Source: Natrinema zhouii
GTDB taxonomy: Archaea; Halobacteriota; Halobacteria; Halobacteriales; Natrialbaceae
Length of the DNA: 64,000 bases
Direction of reading: 5' to 3'
Assembly (NCBI RefSeq): GCF_013456555.2
Contig: NZ_CP059154.1
Location: 2,728,001 to 2,792,000 of the forward strand
The notes under the pieces are model-generated. The model saw only the letters and a list, made by a program, of their open reading frames with translations. It did no database searches and was not told where the DNA came from. Positions 57,744-64,000 of this stretch are shown one piece after another; position 1 is the stretch's first letter; every line of letters starts with the position of its first letter. Position numbers and translations under genes: made by a program.

Positions 57744-59291
57744 CTATAAGTTCATAACGTCTCGATACAGTTCCTCAACCGTCAGGTGGTTGTTCTCGAC
57801 CTGCGCACTGATTTTCCGATAGAACTGCTCTCGCTCGCGCTTGATGTCGTCGCTGACGTCGAAATCGTTCGTCTCGTAGAACTCGGACGTGGCACCGATG
57901 TTCCGCATGACCGTGTAGAAATCGGGGAGCTCGAAGATTTTGAGCTCCGCCAGTTCGGCGGCGTCTGCCACGTCGACGGTCCAGTCGTAGCCGTACCGGT
58001 CGAACGTCGCCGCGATTCGGTCCGTGCGGGGGCTGATCTCCATCAACTGCATCGCCTGCCAGAACTCCGTGTCGCCGGCCGAGTACTCGTAGTGGACGCC
58101 GATGAAGTCGTAAATCGACTCCCAGGTGCGCCGAACCGACGCGTTGAACGACTCCCGAATTGCGTCGTCGTCGACCCGACCGTGAGCCGATAGCTGGTTC
58201 GCGAATTGGATCGCGAGCGAGGCGTTCGCGGTGAGCGCGGTCGACTGCAGCGGCTCGACGAACCCCTCGGCGTTCCCGATGGCCAGACAGTTGTCCACCC
58301 AGGCTCGGTCATAGTAGCCGGACGTGAACTCGTACCTGTCGACGTCCGCCTCGAACACGATCGAGCCGCTGCCGGTGGCGCCGTCGGGCGTCGCGTCCTC
58401 GACAAACTCGAGGAACTCGGCGAGCGCCGCCTCGTCGGTGACGTACTCGGACGCGAAGACGTACCCCAGATCGCGGTTGTCGTAGGTATCGATCTGCCAG
58501 AACCACCCGTTGTCGCCGGTCTCGATGACGGTCGCGGGCACGACATCGGCCAACGATCGGTCGATCCGGACGTTGAACGCCGAGTCCAGCGGGAACTCGA
58601 AGTCCCTGAACTTGACGTCCTGCTCGCCCCGGAGGACGCGGCTGAATCCGGTCGCGTCGACGAACAGGTCCGCGTCGTACTGCCGCCGGTCGCTCCGGAT
58701 CCGGTCGATGTGTGACCCCGTCGTCTCGATGGCGGTGATCTTGTCGTCGACGAGCGAGACATCTCGCTTTCGGCAACACTTCCGCAGAAACCCGTTGAAC
58801 CGCTCGGTGTCGAAGTGATAGGCGACCTTGTCGTACCGAGCGAGGTTGCCGTCGGGCTTGTGGTACCACGGCGATTTGCCCTGCGCGACGAGCTCCTCGC
58901 ACTTCGTCAGGTGGTCGGGACTGTCGAAGAGCTGGTCGTACTGGTAGTAGTAGTGTTCGACGGCGTTCGGCGTGTTCGGCCCCGGATACTTGTCCGGCGG
59001 ATCGAACGGATACTGGAAGGCGGGGTAGTCACACCAGTCGCGGAAGTAGACGGACGCCTTCCAGATCGGCTTCACCTTCGAGATGAACTGCGCTTCGTTT
59101 ATCTCGAGCGTGCCGTGGAGGATGGTCTGGATCTCCCGATACGTGCTCTTCCCGACCTGTGGAACGTCCTGCTGGAAGTCGTCGATGACCGAGACGTTCA
59201 TATCCGGATTCAACTGCCGGATACTGAGCGCTGTCAGCAATCCCACGTCGCCCCCACCCACGATCGTCACGTCGTCTAGCTCCCCCTTCAT
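57744..59291 (-). CDS. Flavin-dependent tryptophan-halogenase-like protein
   Basis: 515 aa. VTIVGGGDVGLLTALSIRQL is the FAD-binding GxGxxG. PQVGKSTYREIQ corresponds to the VGE[AS]T segment of the family but with Lys for Glu. IWKASVYFRDW has the Lys that forms the halogenating chloramine in known enzymes. NGWFWQIDTYDNRDLGYVFA is the WxWxI motif with Asp for Pro. AIGNAEGFVEPLQSTALTAN closes the site. It could halogenate an indole, pyrrole or phenol, but the altered motifs leave a plain monooxygenase possible. No reductase or peptide-synthase gene is adjacent. Confidence 0.85.
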   Translation of the reverse strand: MKGELDDVTIVGGGDVGLLTALSIRQLNPDMNVSVIDDFQQDVPQVGKSTYREIQTILHGTLEINEAQFISKVKPIWKASVYFRDWCDYPAFQYPFDPPDKYPGPNTPNAVEHYYYQYDQLFDSPDHLTKCEELVAQGKSPWYHKPDGNLARYDKVAYHFDTERFNGFLRKCCRKRDVSLVDDKITAIETTGSHIDRIRSDRRQYDADLFVDATGFSRVLRGEQDVKFRDFEFPLDSAFNVRIDRSLADVVPATVIETGDNGWFWQIDTYDNRDLGYVFASEYVTDEAALAEFLEFVEDATPDGATGSGSIVFEADVDRYEFTSGYYDRAWVDNCLAIGNAEGFVEPLQSTALTANASLAIQFANQLSAHGRVDDDAIRESFNASVRRTWESIYDFIGVHYEYSAGDTEFWQAMQLMEISPRTDRIAATFDRYGYDWTVDVADAAELAELKIFELPDFYTVMRNIGATSEFYETNDFDVSDDIKREREQFYRKISAQVENNHLTVEELYRDVMNL

Positions 59292-59620
59292 AGCTGCGTA
59301 TGCCCGGATATCAGTGAACGATTATAGCTTTGGTGGGCGTTACCGTGACACATCCCTCAGCGATTCTCTCGTCTTCTCGTTCCGATGAGCAGCTGCTACC
59401 AACCCCGCTACTGCGTCGATCGGGAGACTACGGAATATCTTCTCGCCGACCAGCTCGAGGCATCGAAATTATGACAACATAACTCATCGTTTCGAACTCT
59501 CAGTTGTTCGCGGGGGATGACGACAAAGAACGGTTGAATCCCCACTCAACACGGCTGCCACCGATCTCCGCTGCGATCCCGAGAACACCCGCGAGGCGAT
59601 CACGAACGCTCACCGATCCG
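59292..59620. other. Intergenic region, no gene seen
   Basis: No gene seen. Divergent promoter space for the halogenase-like gene at its left end; the right part is downstream of the ThDP enzyme. Confidence 0.45.
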
Positions 59621-61201
59621 TCACTCGAGCCGAACCTCGATCAACGACAGCTCCTCCGACGGTACGGCCTCGTCGAACGCGTCCTCGATTTCGTTCCAGC
59701 TTTCGGGCCGGTAGGCCTCGAGCCCGAAGCTCTCGGCGAACGTCACCAGATCGGGGTTGGTCAGTTCGGTGCCGGTGTGCTCGCCCCGATGATCCTCTTG
59801 TTTCTCCGAAATCAGCCCGTAGTCGTCGTCGGTGAAGACGACGGTCGTGAAGCTACAGTCGAGTCGGCTCGCGGTCTCGAGTTCCGCCGCGTTCATCAGG
59901 AAGCCGCCGTCTCCGGTACCCGCGACCACGTTCGCGTCCGTCGTCAGATCGGCCGCCAGCGCGCCCGGGACGGCGATCCCCATGCTGGCCAGCCCGTTCG
60001 ATATCACGCAGGTGTTCGGCTCGTAGGTCGGGAACGACTGCGCGATCGCCATCTTGTGGCTGCCCACGTCCGAGACGAGCACGTCCGAGTCGGCCATCGC
60101 CTCGCGCAACAGGGGCAGCGCGTTCCGCACAGTCACCGGATCGTCTTCGGACGGTGGCTCCGTCACCGCCTCGAGCAGCCGCTCGTGCAGATCGCCACAC
60201 CACAGCGAACAGGCCTCGTCTTCGAGTTGCTCGTCGATCGCCTCGAGCGCCGCGCCCACGTCGGCGACGATCTCCACGTCCGGGTTGTAGTGTCGGTAGA
60301 CCTCCGCGGGCTCGTAATCGACGTGGACGATGGTCTTCGTGAGGTCCGAATTCCACCCCTCCGGGTCGTGCTCGGCGATGTCGTACCCGACCGCGACGAC
60401 GCAGTCCGCGCGCTCGATCGCCCGCGCGGCCTCGCTCTCGGGTCCCGAATCGAGCGTCATCAGCGAGGCCGGCTCGCGGTCGGAGATCGCCCCCTTTCCC
60501 ATGTACGTCTCGACGACGGGCAGCCCCACGCGGTCGACGATGGCGCGGATGTGCTCCGACGCGCGGGTCCGCACCGCGCCGTTGCCCGCTAACAGGATCG
60601 GCCGTTCGGCCTCCGCGATCAGCCGCGCCGCCCGTGCGGCCGACTCGTCGTCCGGGTCCGGTCGCCGAACCGGATCGCGGCTCTCGATCGGCTCGCTGTC
60701 GACCTCGGAAGCCGCGACGTCCTCGGGGAACTCGAGGTGGGTCGCACCCGGCTTCTCGTACTCGGCGAGTTTGAACGCCTTGCGAACCGATTCGGGTGCT
60801 ATCTCTGGTTCCGCGATCTGTGTGTTCCACGCAACGATCGGCTCGAAGACGTCGACGACGTCCAGCGCCTGGTGACTCTCCTTGTGAAGTCGCTCGCGGC
60901 CGCCCTGTCCGGTAATCGCGACGACCGGGCTCTTGTCCAGCTGGGCGTCGGCGACGCCGGTCATGAGGTTCGTCGCGCCGGGACCGAGCGTCGAACAGCA
61001 GACTCCCGCCTCGCCGGTCAGCCGGCCGTGGACGTCGGCCATGAACGCCGCCCCCTGTTCGTGGCGCGTCGGAACGAACCGGATCGGCGACTCCCGCAGT
61101 GAGAACAGCAAATCCTCGATCTCTTCGCCCGGAACGCCGAAGACGCGTTCGACGCCTTCGGCCTCGAGGCAATCGACGAGCAGGTCGGCTGTCGTTTGCA
61201 T
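59621..61201 (-). CDS. Acetolactate-synthase-like ThDP-dependent enzyme
   Basis: 526 aa from ATG 61201. LEAEGVERVFGVPGEEIEDL has the catalytic Glu region, PTRHEQGAAFMADVHGRLTG supplies the Glu that activates ThDP, and GTGDGGFLMNAAELETASRL then VVFTDDDYGLI is the ThDP/Mg site (GDG...D). A central FAD-binding-like domain is present. It stands alone without a regulatory small subunit, so it may be a catabolic acetolactate synthase or a related decarboxylase and not the Leu/Val-pathway enzyme. Confidence 0.85.
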   Translation of the reverse strand: MQTTADLLVDCLEAEGVERVFGVPGEEIEDLLFSLRESPIRFVPTRHEQGAAFMADVHGRLTGEAGVCCSTLGPGATNLMTGVADAQLDKSPVVAITGQGGRERLHKESHQALDVVDVFEPIVAWNTQIAEPEIAPESVRKAFKLAEYEKPGATHLEFPEDVAASEVDSEPIESRDPVRRPDPDDESAARAARLIAEAERPILLAGNGAVRTRASEHIRAIVDRVGLPVVETYMGKGAISDREPASLMTLDSGPESEAARAIERADCVVAVGYDIAEHDPEGWNSDLTKTIVHVDYEPAEVYRHYNPDVEIVADVGAALEAIDEQLEDEACSLWCGDLHERLLEAVTEPPSEDDPVTVRNALPLLREAMADSDVLVSDVGSHKMAIAQSFPTYEPNTCVISNGLASMGIAVPGALAADLTTDANVVAGTGDGGFLMNAAELETASRLDCSFTTVVFTDDDYGLISEKQEDHRGEHTGTELTNPDLVTFAESFGLEAYRPESWNEIEDAFDEAVPSEELSLIEVRLE

Positions 61202-61555
61202 AGTCGTCCGTCCACATCGTCCGTCATTAAACATCTACCATTCAGGGAATCCGACACGGCAGATCCCGGCATGGTGTCGTCGGGACGCTGTCGTCCGCTT
61301 CGATCGCGTGATGGGGCACTCAATCCGAATTCGGTATTGCGCATTTCCGTTTATGACAATAGATAGCTCTCGATCGGCTCGACGGTCCGGACGCGTATTC
61401 GGACGACGAACTTACCGGCGTCTTCGACGGTGGTCGTCCCGCGGACAGCCGCTGTCGTCTCGAGTAGCCACTGAACGTCAGTGTCTCAGATCACACGATA
61501 ACTATGCGATCAGTCGGGAACCCACTCGTTCATTCGACTCGCGCGGTGCGAGCGA
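61202..61555. other. Intergenic region, no gene seen
   Basis: No gene seen. It holds the promoter of the ThDP enzyme (A/T-rich CATTAAACATCTACC near 61226) and the downstream flank of the PPOX gene. Confidence 0.45.
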
Positions 61556-61945
61556 TTACAGGACGCGATCCGGCCGAATCCGCAGGATGACTCGTTCGGT
61601 TTCGATCTCCATCTGATACTCGTCGGCATCCGTGTACCGTCGAGCCAGTTCGTCGATGTGTGCTCGAGCTCCCTCGGTCGTGATCTCCTCGACCTCACCG
61701 ATCACTGAGAGGAATCGATACGGGTCGTCGGGGTCAGTCATGCTGACGCCGATGCCGGGGTTGTTCTGGACGTTCCGCTCCTTTTGCCGGCCGCGCTCGG
61801 TGTTGACCAGCAGGCGATTGTTGTCCGCGTCGTAGTCGATCCAGACCGGTGTGATGTGGGGAAGTCCGTCGTCGGTCAGCGTCGCGACGTGAGCGAACGT
61901 TTCCGTCTCGAACAGGTCGTGGAACTCCTCGGGTATCGGTGCCAT
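61556..61945 (-). CDS. PPOX-class F420/FMN-dependent oxidoreductase
   Basis: 129 aa. FAHVATLTDDGLPHITPVWIDYDADNNRLLVNTERGRQK is the split-barrel flavin/deazaflavin-binding signature. NNPGIGVSMTDPDDPYRFLS and VIGEVEEITTEGARAHIDEL follow, with a C-terminal RVILRIRPDRV. It binds F420 or FMN and reduces an unknown small molecule. Confidence 0.9.
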   Translation of the reverse strand: MAPIPEEFHDLFETETFAHVATLTDDGLPHITPVWIDYDADNNRLLVNTERGRQKERNVQNNPGIGVSMTDPDDPYRFLSVIGEVEEITTEGARAHIDELARRYTDADEYQMEIETERVILRIRPDRVL

Positions 61946-62124
61946 AGGATTCGTTCAGTAGCCTCCGTTTTGGGTGTGGTGCCTTCACTGGTCACGAGCG
62001 ACCGATCACTACGTTGGACAGGATTCGATCCACCATAGTTGGACGGTTGCAAGTACCAAGGGATGTCAATGACCACGCAACTGACGGGTGACAGCTTATG
62101 GATATTGACAGTGTCCTCACCTGT

Positions 62125-62445
62125 ATGACCGATCAGCAGCGATCGACTCGCCGACGAGTACTGCAACTAACAGGTGTCGCAGCGTCGACTGCCCTCATCG
62201 CCGGCTGTGGCGGCCCCGGTGGCGGTGACAACGAGACTGAGGAGGACGAAACCGAATCCGAGGAGGGGACCGGAAACGGGCAGGATATAGAGGACGATAA
62301 CGAGACGAACGAAACCGGTAACGAAACGAACGAGACCGGCATCGGCGGCAACGAGACGAACGAGACCGAGAACGAGACGAACGCGACTGCCAACGAGACC
62401 GGCAACGAGACGAACGAAAGCGAGAACGAAAGTATCTTGAACTAA
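62125..62445 (+). CDS. Tat lipoprotein with NET-repeat tail
   Basis: 106 aa from the ATG at 62125. STRRRVLQLTGVAASTALIA then GC is a twin-arginine lipoprotein signal. Everything after the lipobox is low-complexity Asn-Glu-Thr repeats: about 14 N-x-T/S sequons in 80 residues (for example NETNETGNETNETG). If exported it would be a fully N-glycosylated surface brush with no globular domain. The nucleotide repeat AACGAGAC makes it prone to length change. Confidence 0.8.
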   Translation: MTDQQRSTRRRVLQLTGVAASTALIAGCGGPGGGDNETEEDETESEEGTGNGQDIEDDNETNETGNETNETGIGGNETNETENETNATANETGNETNESENESILN

Positions 62446-62532
62446 TCCAGTTGACGTCTCCGGCCGACGACTGCCGTACTCGACCGTCATGATGGCGTAA
62501 CCGTTACTGGGTCTCGTCCCCTTCTCTCAGTG

Positions 62533-63261
62533 ATGACCGACGGACTCGAGGCGGATGTCGAGGAGATGGACGAGATCGCCGAGCGGCGGGACGAACTGGC
62601 GACCCGCGTTCGAACGCACGCTGGCGAGATCGCACGCGAGCTCGCCGTCTTCCAGGGCGGTGACTACGGACAGGAGACGTTCAACACCGACGGCGGGAGC
62701 TGGACGCTCAAATACGAGGCCGGCGACGTGCAGTACCTCCGCTTCGATCCGAAATCGGGATCGGAGATCTACGTCGTCTCGAGCAAACAGCCGCCCGAAC
62801 CCGAAGCCCTCGAGATGGCAATGGCAGACTACGGAGCGTTCGTCGCAGCCTATAACGAGTACGTCCGTTCGTTCGAGGGGATTCTCGCGGACGTCTCCGA
62901 CGAGTTCCCGGAGGCCGAATCCACTGCGGAACTGGTCGCCGAACGAGACCGCATCGTCGATCGCATCCGCGATGTCTGCAACGCGATGGCGAGCCAGCTC
63001 CACCGCTACGACGGCGAGTACGGCACCTACGCGACGACGATTTCGGGTACCCGCTGGGAACTGAAGTGGGAGGAAGACCTCGCCTCCTACCTGCGGGTCG
63101 GCGGCTCCGATGGCGTTTACCTCCTCTCGCAGTACGGGCCGCCGGCGGCCCCTGAAGTCCGTCGACTGGCCGACGACGTTCCCGCGTTCGTCGCCGACTT
63201 CAACGAGCACGTCGCCGACCTCGAGGCGGATCTCGCACAGGTCAGTTTCGGCGACGACTAG
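62533..63261 (+). CDS. Haloarchaeal protein with an internal duplication
   Basis: 242 aa from ATG 62533. Two halves share a pattern: GGDYGQETFNTDGGSWTLKY then VQYLRFDPKSGSEIYVVSSK, and DGEYGTYATTISGTRWELKW then ASYLRVGGSDGVYLLSQYGP. Helical segments surround each. It is acidic and soluble. I do not recognise the family; the duplicated beta unit suggests a pseudo-symmetric binding fold. Confidence 0.8.
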   Translation: MTDGLEADVEEMDEIAERRDELATRVRTHAGEIARELAVFQGGDYGQETFNTDGGSWTLKYEAGDVQYLRFDPKSGSEIYVVSSKQPPEPEALEMAMADYGAFVAAYNEYVRSFEGILADVSDEFPEAESTAELVAERDRIVDRIRDVCNAMASQLHRYDGEYGTYATTISGTRWELKWEEDLASYLRVGGSDGVYLLSQYGPPAAPEVRRLADDVPAFVADFNEHVADLEADLAQVSFGDD

Positions 63262-63376
63262 ACGGTCGGTGGCGGCGTCACGGGATGCCATGAACCGGCT
63301 TCCGGTGTGAGTCGAGGCCCCGGCACGAAGCGAGGCGCTATCGATGACGTTCTCCTCGAGAGGAGGCCGCCAGGAG

Positions 63377-63652
63377 CTACACGTCGACGTACTGGTCGAC
63401 CCACTCCTGGCGACGCTGGAGCGCGCGTCGGCCTTTCGGCGTCAGCGCGTAGTAGTTCGTCCGTCTGTCGAGTTCACCTTTCTCGATGAGTTCCTTCTCG
63501 ACGAGCGTGTCGAGGTTCGGATACAGTCGACCGTGTGTGACGGGTTGGTCGATGTAATTATTGATGTCGTCGAGAATCTCCTGCCCGGACGGCCGGTCTT
63601 TCCCTGCGATTACGTACAACAAATCACGCTGGAAGCCAGTTAGCTGGTCCAT
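63377..63652 (-). CDS. PadR-family transcription regulator
   Basis: 91 aa. MDQLTGFQRDLLYVIAGKDR, VTHGRLYPNLDTLVEKELIE and KGELDRRTNYYALTPKGRRA make a PadR winged helix nearly superposable on the protein at 24855-25130. The two are paralogues of a group common in haloarchaea. Target unknown. Confidence 0.88.
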   Translation of the reverse strand: MDQLTGFQRDLLYVIAGKDRPSGQEILDDINNYIDQPVTHGRLYPNLDTLVEKELIEKGELDRRTNYYALTPKGRRALQRRQEWVDQYVDV

Positions 63653-63849
63653 GGATCACCCTCTGAATGACGACGTTCACCGCTCTGTGGCTTTGTTATA
63701 GAGCGAGTACGATGCCCGCACACGCCGGAATGCGGTCCGTATGATGGGTTTCGACTGAGCGTGCTCGACGGCAATAGTCAATCGGCGATTGCACGTCCCG
63801 TTGCAGCTGTGACGCCGCGTTTTTGACGGTCACCGCCGTAGCGGCCGCT

Positions 63850-64000
63850 ATGCCAACCGATCCACTGGCCTGGGACACTCGCGATCGCCGAGTAGCCTAC
63901 TCCTGTCCGGGGTTCGATATCGTTAACGAGTCCGTTCGGCTTCCCGACGGCACGGAATCCGAGTTCGACTACCTCTCGGACTCCCCGAGCGTCTGCGTCC
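63850..64000 (+). CDS. NUDIX hydrolase N-terminus (runs off the window)
   Basis: The frame begins MPTDPLAWDTRDRRVAYSCP, then GFDIVNESVRLPDGTESEFDYLSDSPSVCV. This is the usual N-terminal strand pair of haloarchaeal ADP-ribose-pyrophosphatase-like NUDIX proteins (PGF...RLPDGxxxxxDY). The NUDIX box itself lies beyond the window end, so the call rests on the N-terminus only. Confidence 0.65.
   Translation, partial: MPTDPLAWDTRDRRVAYSCPGFDIVNESVRLPDGTESEFDYLSDSPSVCV

Noticed and set aside
57528..57749. 73-codon frame starting MRCPRCRG
   Set aside because: Only one CxxC pair, Lys/Arg-rich composition unlike a haloarchaeal protein, no promoter seen.

Overview
The window is a piece of a haloarchaeal chromosome. 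The proteins are strongly acidic, most of the DNA is G+C-rich, twin-arginine (Tat) lipoprotein signals are present, and haloarchaeal families occur throughout (HalOD1, BAT-type HTH, doublet histone, multi-OB RPA, CPxCG mini zinc fingers). The 16S rRNA starts and ends in archaeal fashion. Gene content fits Natrialbaceae (Natrinema/Haloterrigena-like), but that is inference.

Layout. 1-5.9 kb: HExxH surface protein, nicotinate phosphoribosyltransferase, AMMECR1 protein, RNase P RNA, HalOD1 protein and two HTH regulators. 6.1-6.6 kb: tRNA-Arg(GCG) followed downstream by tRNA-end repeats. 7.0-13.1 kb: RPA, doublet histone, histone deacetylase, CCA-adding enzyme, intron-bearing tRNA-Asn, MoaB/MogA and a 42-aa protein. 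13.2-16.7 kb: intron-bearing elongator tRNA-Met beside a decayed provirus (broken regulator, two intact type IV pilins, broken wHTH, broken integrase). 17.0-22.7 kb: rRNA operon 16S, tRNA-Ala, 23S and two tandem 5S genes, each behind a tRNA-like leader. 22.75-35.2 kb: housekeeping genes (RNase J, PadR, CspA, queuosine-precursor transporter, M29 peptidase, RNase HII, Pus10, HtrA-like protease, small zinc fingers, TrmY).

35.38-56.65 kb is a provirus of about 21.3 kb in the 3' end of tRNA-Pro(CGG), bounded by a 22-nt imperfect direct repeat and carrying an intact tyrosine integrase. Its structural block (P-loop ATPase, membrane proteins, and a Tat-exported 617-aa protein with C-terminal coiled coil and anchor) matches the plan of pleolipoviruses, most like the SNJ2/betapleolipovirus type. 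Inside it lies an A+T-rich cargo at 39.7-46.1 kb, flanked by a 3' fragment and a full copy of the same nuclease-like gene. The cargo carries a tight three-gene operon: a DNA methyltransferase, a protein kinase fused to an AAA/ORC-like ATPase, and an unrecognised two-lobed nucleotide-sensor-like protein. This is the best candidate for an undescribed, probably antiviral, system. The provirus also carries two type IV pilins with a divergent HTH/LAGLIDADG-like regulator, the same cassette as in the decayed provirus but inverted.

57.0-64 kb is host chromosome again: membrane protein, flavin-dependent halogenase-like protein, acetolactate-synthase-like ThDP enzyme, PPOX flavoprotein, a lipoprotein full of NET sequons, a repeat protein, a second PadR regulator and the start of a NUDIX gene.

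A recurring theme is tRNA 3' ends. Behind tRNA-Arg, tRNA-Asn, tRNA-Met and the tRNA-Pro attR there is a short hairpin segment that starts with an inverted copy of that tRNA's T-arm, usually contains a core related to GCATGCGAGTCGCA, and ends with a direct copy of the tRNA 3' end.
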